Origin: an uncultured Flavobacteriaceae bacterium
GTDB taxonomy: Bacteria > Bacteroidota > Bacteroidia > Flavobacteriales > Flavobacteriaceae
Length of the DNA stretch: 43,227 nt
NCBI GenBank assembly: GCA_913048115.1
Contig: CAJWVI010000015.1
Location: 1 to 43,227, forward strand
Reading direction: 5' to 3'
Positions 24,419-34,200 of this stretch are shown piece by piece. The position numbers and the translations under genes were made by a program. Numbering within the stretch: position 1 is the first letter of the stretch; each line of letters starts with the position of its first letter. A model generated the notes under the pieces. It saw nothing but the letters and a program-made list of their open reading frames with translations. It was not told the DNA's origin and ran no database searches.

Positions 24419-25162
24419 TTATTGGAAGTTTAATTTTTTCTTACGAAGCTCGAAGTTTTGCCCTAGGTAGACTTTACGTACCATTTCATCTGCAGCAAGC
24501 TCTTCTGGAACGCCATGCTTTAAGATACTTCCTTCAAACATTAAATAAGTACGGTCTGTAATGGCAAGGGTTTCTTGTACGTTGTGATCTGTAATTAATA
24601 TACCAATATTCTTGTCCTTGAGTTGAGCTATAATGCGTTGGATATCCTCTACCGCTACAGGATCAACACCAGCAAAGGGCTCATCAAGTAAAATAAAATT
24701 TGGATCTGTAGCCAGCGCTCTAGCAATTTCAGTACGTCTACGCTCTCCACCACTCAATAAATCTCCTCGGCTTTTACGTATATGTCCTAGACTAAACTCT
24801 TCGATAAGAGACTCCATTTTCATGAGTTGCTCTTTTTTAGATAGTTTAGTGAGCTGTAATACACTTAGTATGTTATCCTCTATGCTTAATTTTCTAAACA
24901 CGGAAGCTTCTTGTGCTAAATAACCAATCCCATTTTGTGCACGCTTGTACATAGGGTATTTGGTGATTTCTCTACCATCAAGATAGATGTTTCCTCCGTT
25001 AGGCTTAATAAGTCCAACAATCATATAAAATGAAGTTGTCTTTCCAGCACCGTTTGGTCCTAGTAATCCAACAATTTCGCCTTGATTTACCTCTACAGTA
25101 ATACCTTTTACGACCTTTCGGCCCTTGTACTGCTTCATTAAATTTTCAGCTTTTAATTTCAT
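24419..25162 (-). CDS. lptB: LPS export ABC transporter ATPase LptB
   Basis: The 247-residue ATPase of the LptB2FGC complex that pulls LPS from the inner membrane. Walker [10 protein letters not shown], the Q-loop [15 protein letters not shown] (with the LptB-specific AQEASVFR), signature [15 protein letters not shown], Walker [14 protein letters not shown] and switch His ITDHNV are all intact. The [11 protein letters not shown] and DEPFAGVDP forms distinguish LptB from other ATPases. It is the last gene of the kdsD-tatC-lptB unit, 88 bases after tatC. Confidence 0.96.
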   Translation of the reverse strand: MKLKAENLMKQYKGRKVVKGITVEVNQGEIVGLLGPNGAGKTTSFYMIVGLIKPNGGNIYLDGREITKYPMYKRAQNGIGYLAQEASVFRKLSIEDNILSVLQLTKLSKKEQLMKMESLIEEFSLGHIRKSRGDLLSGGERRRTEIARALATDPNFILLDEPFAGVDPVAVEDIQRIIAQLKDKNIGILITDHNVQETLAITDRTYLMFEGSILKHGVPEELAADEMVRKVYLGQNFELRKKKLNFQ

Positions 25163-25250
25163 ATAGAATTTTTTTGGATGGAAATTTTAGTTAATTACAA
25201 ATGTATTTATTTTTTTAAAGATAGTCTAAGTATTAAATGCATCTTCAAAA

Positions 25251-26087
25251 TCACCCTTTTGCCTTCCTTTTAGCCTCTCGTCGAAGCACCCTTTTTGATA
25301 TGGTGATACTTATTTCATAGAGTATAATTATTGGAACAGATACAATGACCTGGCTAGCAATATCTGGAGGTGTTATAATAGCAGATAAAACTAAAACAAT
25401 AACCAAAGCAAACTTTCTATATTTTCTTAAATACTGTGGGTTTACAACACCAATTTTGGTCAAGAAATATATCAAAATAGGCAATTCAAAAATAAGACCA
25501 CTAGCGAGCACAGAAGTGCGTACAAGCCCCGTATAGCTACTTAAGTCAAAATCATTAAAAACTTGATCGCTTACTTGATAGCTCCCCAAAAAATTTATTG
25601 ATAAAGGGGTCACCACGTAATATCCAAAAAGAACTCCAGTGAAAAACAATAAAGACGCAATGATGATAAAGCCTCGACTATTTCTACGTTCATTGATGCG
25701 TAGTCCAGGACTTATAAAACGCCAGAATTCAAATAATATGTATGGAAACGAAACTACAAAACCTAGGGTGATTGACGTCCAGATATGTGCAGAAAATTGC
25801 CCTGCTACTGTTCTGCTTTGTATTCTAAAGGACTCTTCATTAAAGCAGAAGCTTTCTTCTATGCCAATCATGTTTGAGAGTTTACATAACAGTCTATAGG
25901 TAGGGAAATCTTGATTCTTTGGACCAAGTAGCAACACATCAAATACAAAATTCTTTGCTAAAAAAGCAGCTAACGCCACAACTACTACAGCAATACTAAC
26001 GCGTATTAAATGCCACCTTAATTCTTCAAGGTGATTGATAAAAGACATTTCTTTACCTTGGGTGGGTGTGCCTATTTGTTTTGTCAT
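25251..26087 (-). CDS. tatC: Sec-independent protein translocase TatC
   Basis: The 278-residue receptor subunit for twin-arginine signal peptides in the inner membrane. The family signature MSFINHLEELRWHLIR (about 14-29) is followed by six transmembrane segments, FPYILFEFWRFISPGL with the conserved Glu, the PLSINFLGSY segment and the C-terminal LSAIITPPDIASQ. Compared with E. coli, the first periplasmic loop is enlarged (about residues 50-100), which is usual in Bacteroidota. It is 26 bases after kdsD. No tatA is present here. Confidence 0.96.
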   Translation of the reverse strand: MTKQIGTPTQGKEMSFINHLEELRWHLIRVSIAVVVVALAAFLAKNFVFDVLLLGPKNQDFPTYRLLCKLSNMIGIEESFCFNEESFRIQSRTVAGQFSAHIWTSITLGFVVSFPYILFEFWRFISPGLRINERRNSRGFIIIASLLFFTGVLFGYYVVTPLSINFLGSYQVSDQVFNDFDLSSYTGLVRTSVLASGLIFELPILIYFLTKIGVVNPQYLRKYRKFALVIVLVLSAIITPPDIASQVIVSVPIIILYEISITISKRVLRREAKRKAKG

Positions 26088-26113
26088 TAATTATAAGTTT
26101 TTACTAGCTACAA

Positions 26114-27103
26114 TCATATAATTCCTTCTTTGGTCAAGTTATGGATGTGAACAACACCACAATAAATACCATTTTCTTGTGCTAGTATTTGTGTAATACC
26201 GTTGGTTTCCATTAGTTCCATGGCTGCTACTGCCATTGCATTATTGTCTATTGTTTTTGGATTTTCACTCATGATGTCTCGTGCTGTTAGGCCTGCAAAA
26301 CTATCATTGGTAGTCATCATACGTCTTAAATCTCCATCTGTAATAATGCCAACGATATCTGTACCCTGAATAACGGCAGTAACCCCTAGCATTTTTTTAG
26401 ATATTTCCATAATAACATCTTTTACATTTGTATCTGGTGCTACCTGGGGTTTTTCATTAAGCTCTGTTAGATTACTAACGCGCAGGTATAGCTGTTTACC
26501 AAGAGATCCTCCTGGATGAAACTTTGCAAAATCACTGCTTGAAAATCCTCTTAGGTCCAACAGTGCCATTGCTAGAGCATCACCAATAACTAATTGAGCA
26601 GTTGTGCTGGAGGTAGGAGCAAGATTGTTTGGGCAAGCTTCTTTTTCTACATATGCGTTTAAAATATAGTCTGCTTGAAGACCCAGGAAACTATCTTTAT
26701 TAGAGGTAATGGCAATTAACTTATTTCCAATAGCCTTAATAAGAGGAACCAATACTTTAATCTCTGGTGTGTTTCCACTTTTTGAAATACAAATCACGCT
26801 ATCATTTTCTTGCACCGTTCCAAGATCACCATGAATGGCGTCTGCTGCATGCATAAATATAGCAGGAGTTCCTGTAGAGTTTAAAGTGGCAACAATTTTA
26901 GTGGCAATGTTTGCGCTTTTGCCAATACCTGTAACAATGACACGCCCATTGCTTTTATAGATGTACTTTACTGCTTCTGCAAATTCTTCGTTTACCAATG
27001 AAACCAAGTTTAAAATTGCTTTGCTTTCTGTTTCAATGGTCTGTTTTGCTACTGAAATAATTCTATCGTTATCCAATTTTTTTTGCTTTTTAAAGTTTGT
27101 CAC
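26114..27103 (-). CDS. kdsD: KpsF/GutQ-type sugar-phosphate isomerase (D-arabinose 5-phosphate isomerase)
   Basis: Converts ribulose 5-phosphate to arabinose 5-phosphate, the first step towards Kdo for lipid A core. The 329 residues have an N-terminal SIS domain (about 45-180; VTGIGKSANIATKIVATLNSTG in part, and CISKSGNTPE) and a C-terminal pair of CBS domains (about 210-325). The arrangement and length match KdsD. The start codon is GTG at 27103, as no ATG lies at the family start. It leads the unit with tatC and lptB, linking Kdo supply and LPS export. It is divergent from recQ. Confidence 0.93.
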   Translation of the reverse strand: MTNFKKQKKLDNDRIISVAKQTIETESKAILNLVSLVNEEFAEAVKYIYKSNGRVIVTGIGKSANIATKIVATLNSTGTPAIFMHAADAIHGDLGTVQENDSVICISKSGNTPEIKVLVPLIKAIGNKLIAITSNKDSFLGLQADYILNAYVEKEACPNNLAPTSSTTAQLVIGDALAMALLDLRGFSSSDFAKFHPGGSLGKQLYLRVSNLTELNEKPQVAPDTNVKDVIMEISKKMLGVTAVIQGTDIVGIITDGDLRRMMTTNDSFAGLTARDIMSENPKTIDNNAMAVAAMELMETNGITQILAQENGIYCGVVHIHNLTKEGII

Positions 27104-27275
27104 TTTATAAGAAATAACTATTTTTATTTTTACATACTAAATATAGTAAGTCTTGATGTAATAAATGCATACCTTACCATACAAATACGATCTACAACAT
27201 ACAAAATTACGATTGTTCCTAAGTAAAAACAATTATTTTGTGGTAAGACTGAAATAATAAAAACAATTAAGTCTC

Positions 27276-29471
27276 GTGAGTGACACTGAATTATACGCTG
27301 CACTGAAACATTTTTTTGGATTTTCTAAATTCAAAGGTCTGCAAGAAACTGTAGTTAAGAGTATTCTTGCTAAGAAGAATACGTTTGTTATCATGCCTAC
27401 AGGTGGTGGTAAGTCCTTATGCTTCCAATTGCCAGCATTAATGCAAGAAGGTACAGCTATTGTTGTTTCTCCTTTAATTGCCTTGATGAAAAACCAGGTA
27501 GACGCACTTCGTGCATTGTCTTCAGAAGAGGGTATTGCTCATGTATTAAACTCTTCACTTAATAAGACAGAAGTAAAACAGGTAAAAGAAGATATTAGCA
27601 ATGGTGTTACTAAACTATTATATGTAGCGCCAGAATCTTTAACTAAAGATGAGTATGTTGATTTTCTTCAGCAAGAAAAAGTTTCATTTGTTGCTATAGA
27701 TGAAGCACACTGCATTAGTGAGTGGGGTCATGATTTTAGACCAGAATACAGAAACCTTAGAGCTATTATAAAAAGAATTGGAGATAATATCCCAATTATA
27801 GGATTAACGGCAACTGCTACTCCTAAAGTTCAGGAAGATATTCTCAAAAATTTAGGCATGAGTGATGCAAATACATTTAAAGCATCATTTAATAGACCTA
27901 ATTTATACTATGAAATTCGTCCAAAAACTAAAAATGTTGATGCAGATGTCATTCGTTTTGTAAAACAACATGAGGGTAAAAGTGGTATTGTGTATTGTTT
28001 GAGTAGAAAACGAGTAGAGGAGTTGGCTCAAATACTTCAGGTAAACGGTGTAAAGGCGGTACCTTATCATGCAGGCCTAGATGCTAAGACCAGGGTAAAA
28101 CATCAAGATATGTTTCTCATGGAAGATGCAGATGTTGTTGTTGCCACCATTGCCTTTGGTATGGGTATAGACAAACCAGATGTTCGTTTTGTAATTCATA
28201 ATGATATCCCTAAAAGTATAGAAAGCTATTATCAAGAAACTGGTCGTGCTGGTCGTGATGGAGGAGAGGGTCATTGCTTGGCTTATTATAGCTACAAAGA
28301 TATTGAAAAACTTGAAAAATTTATGAGCGGCAAACCTGTTGCAGAACAGGAAATAGGTCATGCCTTATTGCAAGAAGTAGTTGCTTTTGCAGAAACCTCT
28401 ATGTCTAGAAGAAAATTTATTCTTCACTACTTCGGAGAAGAATTTGACACAGACACAGGTGATGGAGGACAGATGGATGATAATATGCGTAATCCAAAAA
28501 CCAAGCAGGAGGCTCAAAACCAAGCTCAAAAACTATTGCGTATTATTAATGAAACTAATGAGCAGTATAAGAGCAAGGATGTTGTTAATGTTACTATAGG
28601 AAATGCAAATGCACTTATAAAATCTCATAGAACAGACAAACTTGCCTTTTTTGGTATAGGGGTTGCTTATGAAGATCATTACTGGATGGCATTATTACGC
28701 CAACTCTTAGTGGCTAAGTATGTAAGAAAAGATATTGAGACCTATGGCGTTATAAAACTTACTCAAAAGGGTACAGACTTTATAGAAAGTCCAACCTCTT
28801 TTATGATGACAGAAGATCATTCTTTTAAACAAGCCAATGATGATACAGTCATTCTAGCCAATAAGGGCGGCGGTTTGGTAGCAGACGAAAATCTTTTTAA
28901 ATTACTTAAAGCAGAACTTAAAAGCACAGCAGATAAATTAAGCCTACCACCTTACGTTATTTTTCAAGAGCCATCTCTTGAAGACATGGCCTTAAAATAC
29001 CCAATTACAATAGAGGAGCTCTCTAATGTTCATGGAGTAGGAGAGGGGAAAGCCAATAAATACGGTAAGAACTTCGTAGCACTCATTAAAAAATACGTGA
29101 CTCAAAACGAGATAGAGCGCCCAGATGATCTGGTGGTGAAATCTACAGGGAGTAATAGTGCAAACAAATTATATATTATTCAAAACGTAGACAGAAAATT
29201 ACCTCTCACAGATATTGCAAACTCCAAGGGATTGCCCATGGATGAACTCATCAAGCAAATGGAGGCAATTGTTTACAGCGGTACTAAATTAGATATTAGT
29301 TATTGGGTAGATGAAATGCTGGATGAAGACCAGCAAGAAGAAATTCATGAGTATTTCTTAGAGTCTGAGACAGATAAAATTGATGATGCCATGGAAGAGT
29401 TTGATGGAGATTATGATGATGAAGAACTTCGTGTTTATAGAATCAAGTTTATTAGTGAGGTAGCAAACTAG
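27276..29471 (+). CDS. recQ: ATP-dependent DNA helicase RecQ
   Basis: A 731-residue 3'-5' helicase for recombination and fork repair. Visible parts are the motif 0 GFSKFKGLQ, Walker A PTGGGKS (41-47), DEAH box IDEAHCISEWGHDFRPEY (141-158), motif III TATATP and motifs V-VI ATIAFGMGIDKPDVR and QETGRAGRDG. An RQC region and a C-terminal HRDC domain (near 530-600) follow. The tail after HRDC is acidic (ESETDKIDDAMEEFDGDYDD). It is longer than E. coli RecQ (609), as is usual in Bacteroidota. The four Cys of the classical zinc-binding site are not evident in the segment after motif VI, which reads EVVAFAETSMSRRKFILHYF. The start is a GTG, and a strong terminator follows. Confidence 0.95.
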   Translation: MSDTELYAALKHFFGFSKFKGLQETVVKSILAKKNTFVIMPTGGGKSLCFQLPALMQEGTAIVVSPLIALMKNQVDALRALSSEEGIAHVLNSSLNKTEVKQVKEDISNGVTKLLYVAPESLTKDEYVDFLQQEKVSFVAIDEAHCISEWGHDFRPEYRNLRAIIKRIGDNIPIIGLTATATPKVQEDILKNLGMSDANTFKASFNRPNLYYEIRPKTKNVDADVIRFVKQHEGKSGIVYCLSRKRVEELAQILQVNGVKAVPYHAGLDAKTRVKHQDMFLMEDADVVVATIAFGMGIDKPDVRFVIHNDIPKSIESYYQETGRAGRDGGEGHCLAYYSYKDIEKLEKFMSGKPVAEQEIGHALLQEVVAFAETSMSRRKFILHYFGEEFDTDTGDGGQMDDNMRNPKTKQEAQNQAQKLLRIINETNEQYKSKDVVNVTIGNANALIKSHRTDKLAFFGIGVAYEDHYWMALLRQLLVAKYVRKDIETYGVIKLTQKGTDFIESPTSFMMTEDHSFKQANDDTVILANKGGGLVADENLFKLLKAELKSTADKLSLPPYVIFQEPSLEDMALKYPITIEELSNVHGVGEGKANKYGKNFVALIKKYVTQNEIERPDDLVVKSTGSNSANKLYIIQNVDRKLPLTDIANSKGLPMDELIKQMEAIVYSGTKLDISYWVDEMLDEDQQEEIHEYFLESETDKIDDAMEEFDGDYDDEELRVYRIKFISEVAN

Positions 29472-29506
29472 TTTTAATTTACTCTTTTATTAAAATATAC
29501 TAAGGT

Positions 29507-29542
29507 AAGCCCTACTGCATTAAGCAGTGGGGCTTGTTTTTT
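29507..29542 (+). terminator. Terminator of recQ
   Basis: A 12-base-pair stem (29507-29518 with 29524-29535, one G-U pair) with a five-base loop is followed by G and six T's. It lies 35 bases after the recQ stop. Confidence 0.85.
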
Positions 29543-29580
29543 AAAGCCATGGAAACTTCTTAAATTTTAAAAAATAAGTT

Positions 29581-29611
29581 TTGATTTATGCAGTGATAAA
29601 GAGTAACTTTG
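29581..29611 (+). promoter_or_regulatory. Promoter of the cyclophilin-FKBP gene
   Basis: A TTG at 29581-29583 is followed after 20 bases by TAACTTTG at 29604-29611, an exact TAnnTTTG. Initiation near 29617 leaves a leader of about 49 bases. Confidence 0.6.
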
Positions 29612-29665
29612 CGCTTTGAAAATTCATGGCAGACGCTTTGATAAACAATCATTTAAAAAACGATT

Positions 29666-30598
29666 ATGCAAGACGGTATTTACGTTAAAATAACAACAGA
29701 AAAAGGAACAATCCTAGGTCAATTAACTTATAAGAGAACTCCTGGAACAGTAGCAAACTTTGTGGCATTAGCCGAGGGTAATCTTGAAAATAGTGCAGCC
29801 CCTCAAGGAACCCCTTATTATGATGGATTGACGTTTCACCGTGTTATTTCAGACTTTATGGTTCAAGGAGGAGATCCTGCAGGAACTGGATCTGGTGGCC
29901 CAGGATATCAATTTGATGATGAGTTTCATCCAGAACTGAAACATGATAAGCCGGGTGTTTTTTCTATGGCAAATTCTGGTCCAGCAACCAATGGTAGTCA
30001 GTTCTTTATCACCCACATCCCTACAGATTGGTTAGACAACAAGCATTCTGTTTTTGGCTATGTAGTAGAAGGGCAAGATGTGGTAAATACAATTGCGCAG
30101 GGAGATACTATGAATATGGAAATTATTCGTGTAGGTAAAGAAGCAGAAGCCTTTAATGCTGTTGAGGTTTTTAGAAATTTTACAGGAGCCAAAGCAGACC
30201 GTGAAGCTGCGGCAAAAAAGGAGCAAGAAGCTGGAATGAAAGATTTAGTTGCTGGTTTTGATAAAACAGACAGCGGTCTTTATTATAAAATAATCCAAAA
30301 AGGAGATGGTGTTAAGCCAACTTCAGGACAGACAGTAGCGGTACACTATAAAGGAATGTTACCAGAAGGCACAACCTTTGACTCTTCTTATGATAGAGGA
30401 ACTCCAATTGAGTTTCCAATAGGTATGGGCCACGTTATTGCGGGGTGGGATGAAGGTATTATGTTGTTAAACAAAGGGGATAAAGCACGTTTTGTTATAC
30501 CAAGTGATTTAGGATACGGTGCACAAGGTGCAGGAGGAGTAATTCCTCCAAATGCTACACTAGTATTTGATGTAGAGTTAATGGATATCAAAGGTTAG
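29666..30598 (+). CDS. Dual-family peptidyl-prolyl isomerase: cyclophilin fused to FKBP
   Basis: 310 residues carrying two unrelated prolyl isomerase folds in one chain. Residues 5-165 are a cyclophilin with the active-site motifs [15 protein letters not shown] (about 53-67) and [18 protein letters not shown] (about 94-111). A charged linker ([16 protein letters not shown]) follows. Residues 205-310 are an FKBP with [29 protein letters not shown] and the C-terminal [17 protein letters not shown]. It has no signal peptide, so it should be cytoplasmic. Such cyclophilin-FKBP fusions are known from Flavobacterium and a few other lineages. It is monocistronic, with its own promoter and terminator. 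Confidence 0.93.
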   Translation: MQDGIYVKITTEKGTILGQLTYKRTPGTVANFVALAEGNLENSAAPQGTPYYDGLTFHRVISDFMVQGGDPAGTGSGGPGYQFDDEFHPELKHDKPGVFSMANSGPATNGSQFFITHIPTDWLDNKHSVFGYVVEGQDVVNTIAQGDTMNMEIIRVGKEAEAFNAVEVFRNFTGAKADREAAAKKEQEAGMKDLVAGFDKTDSGLYYKIIQKGDGVKPTSGQTVAVHYKGMLPEGTTFDSSYDRGTPIEFPIGMGHVIAGWDEGIMLLNKGDKARFVIPSDLGYGAQGAGGVIPPNATLVFDVELMDIKG

Positions 30599-30618
30599 TA
30601 ACCTCTTTATAACTATAC

Positions 30619-30653
30619 AAAAAACGCCTCAAAAATATTGGGGCGTTTTTTTT
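30619..30653 (+). terminator. Terminator of the cyclophilin-FKBP gene
   Basis: The stem ACGCCTC pairs with GGGGCGT (one G-U pair), flanked by A and T runs, with eight T's after it. The T-run is directly followed by an ATG at 30654 that lies inside the terminator tail and is therefore a poor start for the next gene. Confidence 0.8.
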
Positions 30654-30671
30654 ATGCTAAAATTTAAAATT

Positions 30672-31190
30672 ATGACACAGACTTCAATACAACATCCAAT
30701 AGGAAAACTTAAACTACCTAAGACCATTTCACCCGCTCAAGTTACAGAAGCCATTGAGGTGTTGCGTATTTTCCCGCAACAATTAAAGATGACATTACTT
30801 GATGTGTCTGAAGCGAAATTAGATACTTCATATCGAGATGGTAGTTGGACGCTACGTCAATTAATTCATCATATTTCAGATTCACACAGTCAATGTTATA
30901 ATAGATTACGTTGGGCTTTAACAGAAGATACACCTGTTATTAAGTCTTATGATCAAGACTTATTTGCCGCCATGGACGATTACAAGACAGCATCTACAGC
31001 ATGGTCGTTAACTCATATAGAGATGTTGCATCATAAAATTGTATATATTTTACAACGCTTGGGCGGTAAGCAATGGAATAGATCTTATGTGCTTCCAGAG
31101 AAAAACCTAGAGTTAAGTATTAAAGAAATGGCATTAACATATGCATGGCACAGTATGCATCACTTTATGCATATAAAGAATGCTTTGTAA
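30672..31190 (+). CDS. YfiT/DinB-fold metal-dependent protein (putative bacillithiol-type transferase)
   Basis: 172 residues of the DinB-like four-helix-bundle superfamily, YfiT subgroup. The opening HPIGKLKLPKTISPAQV and DGSWTLRQLIHHISDSH match this subgroup. Three metal ligands are seen: a His in QLIHHISDSH and two in AWHSMHHFMHI. B. subtilis YfiT is a bacillithiol-linked transferase, but whether this organism makes bacillithiol is not visible here. An ATG at 30654 in the terminator tail would add six residues. I choose the ATG at 30672. It converges on the large T9SS cargo gene. Confidence 0.88.
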   Translation: MTQTSIQHPIGKLKLPKTISPAQVTEAIEVLRIFPQQLKMTLLDVSEAKLDTSYRDGSWTLRQLIHHISDSHSQCYNRLRWALTEDTPVIKSYDQDLFAAMDDYKTASTAWSLTHIEMLHHKIVYILQRLGGKQWNRSYVLPEKNLELSIKEMALTYAWHSMHHFMHIKNAL

Positions 31191-31208
31191 CCCTTAAGGA
31201 TATCAAGC

Positions 31209-31250
31209 AAAAGCCCAGAATAACAACGTGTTATTCTGGGCTTTTATTTT
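31209..31250. terminator. Bidirectional terminator between convergent genes
   Basis: A perfect 17-base-pair stem (31209-31225 with 31229-31245) with an ACG loop is flanked by A and T runs. It can serve both the YfiT gene and the minus-strand T9SS cargo gene. Confidence 0.85.
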
Positions 31251-31277
31251 TTAGATATAATTACGATTCTAAGTTAA

Positions 31278-34200
31278 TTATTTTACAATTATTTTTTCAA
31301 CAAATACCTGGTTACCAGAATTTATCTGGACAATATACAGGCCGCTTGCCAAGCCTTGGGTAGAGACAGCTTGTTTGGGTGTTGTTGGGTTTAATGCTTT
31401 TTCACGCACTATTTGTCCTAGCATAGAATACAGCCTAACATCTAGTTGTCCTAGATATGGAGTAATGCCTGCTATAGTTACAAAGTTATCCTTGTTTGCT
31501 TTGTATACACTTAAAGCGTTTATACCAAGGGTATCTCCACTAGAGAGCACGCTGTTTTCTTTAAAGACAACAAAGAACCTATCTGCCCCGCTAAGATCAC
31601 TTTGCGCTACTAGCTCAAAGTCCTGGTCTTTTAATGAGGTGAGGGTGCCGTTTAATGTATCTTCTAGATACACGTAGATGTCTTCTGGTAATTCCATCTC
31701 TTCCATACTAAGGCTAAAGGCCTGTCCTGCATTTTGGCGTATCTCTAGAGGCACTCTCGTGTTTTGTATAGCCTCCATGCCCATAGCGTTTCTTGCAAAA
31801 GCTGTTTCTTGACTTCCCCCGGGGAGTCTTGTGCTTAATTTTGTTGACTGGTTAAAGGCTCCTGCATCATACCAAGGGTCAAGATCTAAAGAGAGTCCAT
31901 CTCTAAAGTAGAAATCAGTGTTTGCCTTTTGCGTCTCACCATTGTATAGCTTTAAGGCTACATGGTAGGTAAGAGGCTCAGGCCCTAAAACAAAATCTCC
32001 AGTACCGGTAGTGGTACGCATAGCTGCCGTGAAATTAAGAAATGTGTTTGTTTCGTTTAATGCCGCTACCCAAAATCCTTGGCCAGGAGCTATTGAAAAG
32101 GCCTCATCTAGCAGGTTATACATGGTATAACTAGCGCCATTCCAACCATAAACAGCTCCATAATTACCGTCAATCACAGCGCTATTTGAATCAATAAAGT
32201 TGGTAGCACCTGCTGTAGTATTACCGTTAATATAAGATGGGAACGGGTTTGATACCAAGTTCCATCGTCTTCCAACATTGTTTAAGCCATTATTATTTAT
32301 AATATTAATGCTTTGATCTGTTGTCTGCATAGCTCCTGTAAAGGCTACTGCAGTTCCTGCTGCACCTGGTGGTGGAGGATCTTGTGTAACAGTTGCCATA
32401 GAATATCCTTGGGCAGTGGTAAAGCTTCCAGATTGCGCATCTGTTGCGTATCTTTCCCATTGGTCAAGTACATTGTTATACTGGCTAAAGGCATACTCAG
32501 TTCCAAGTATCTCAATATTAGCTCCGTTTGCCGCTATAAAATCTGTAATGGTCATAACAGTTGGAGATCCTACTAAATCCCAACCACCACCAAGGCCGTC
32601 GTTATAGGAATTAACAAATCTATTGTAGGTGATATCTCCCGTGGCTGTTCCTTCTACAATTAAAGAAGAGAAATTAGCTGCAGTAGAGTTTAAAGTAACG
32701 CTGCCGTCATTGGTAAAATCTCCAGAAACTGTTAAAGAAGAGCTTTGATCTATAGTAAGGGTGTTGGCTGAAGTAACACCTAAATCATTAGCAAAATCAT
32801 CAGAGGTTATCGTGTAATTATCATAAAAATAGACATTTTCTGATGCAGTTGTGGCATCCATGGCAACAGAGTTTACCCATGAGCCTCCACTATAAACAAG
32901 ATATTCTAACTCCCCGGGGGTACCATTTGCATCTGAATCACTCACAAATGTGTCAGTGAAGATGTTTTGATACTCTCTAGTTCCAGTAAGCACAGTGTCT
33001 GTATCATCAATTAAAGTTCCATCATCGGTATTGGCAGTTCCTCCAGTCATTAATCTCCATCTTCTTGTTGAACTTCCAAAATATAATTGAGAATTACCAA
33101 TGTTGTAATTGACAGCAGCATTTAATGTAGTCCCTTGATCAGTGTCAAATTCAGCTCTTGTAGCTCCTCTTGTTACAATTATGAAACCATACGCAGGTAT
33201 TGTTAAATCAAAATTCGCGGTACTTTCATCTGTTCCAAAATCATAAACATATTGTGAATTATTATCTGCATTCACTCTTATTAGTTTACTAGTACTTAAA
33301 TTGATTATTTCATTTGAATTGTTAAAAAGCTCTATAAATTCTGCATTAAAATCACCTCCTTTATCATCAGAAAACTCTGTTATAAAAACTGTTCCAGCAC
33401 TTGGGACTGGAGGTAATTCATCGTCAATTATTGTAAGTGTATGGGTGCTTTGTGAAATTATTAAACCATTTACTGCGCTAACTTCTTCTAATGTAAATAC
33501 AATAGTTTCTTCATCTGTATCATCATCATCATTAATCTCTACGGTAATGTTTTGAGTTTGATTTTGTTCAAACAAAAGTGTAGTTGGCGTTGTAAACACG
33601 TAATCTGTTGGCTCAGCAGAGCCTCCTGTCACAGAAATGTTTATCTGTACAGGCGTATCGCTATAATTACTTGCCGTTATTGGTATATTATTGCTCGTAA
33701 ATGTGATGTCAGTCTCAGTTTCTGAGCTTGTAGCAGAATCAAAACCAACTGAAGGTGCAATTTCATCATCAGTAACAGTAACTGTGTGTGTCGCTTGTGA
33801 GATAATTAAACCTGTAACTGAACTAGTTTCTGTAATAGTTAAAATAATTTCTTCATCATCATAATCATCAATATCTGGGTTAATATCTAAGGATATGTCT
33901 TGAGAACCATCTGATGTAAAAGAAAGTGAAGCAGAAGCTGGGTCTAATGTATAATCAGCACCTTCTGCTGAACCACTTACAGCAATAGAAACATCTATTT
34001 GGTCTGTACCGTAATTAGAAACTGTGACTGGGATAGAAACATTGAAAGTATCATCGGTTTCAGTTTGAGAACTTGATGCACTATCAAAACCAATAGTTGG
34101 AGAAGATGAAGCAGTACCATTATGTTCTATTTCAATATTATCTAAATAGATACCTTGATCTGATTGACTAAAATTTGCAAATGACAATCTTATATCTAGA

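Noticed and set aside
28077-28361. 94-codon minus-strand frame in recQ
   Set aside because: Antisense shadow of the helicase motifs; no start signals.
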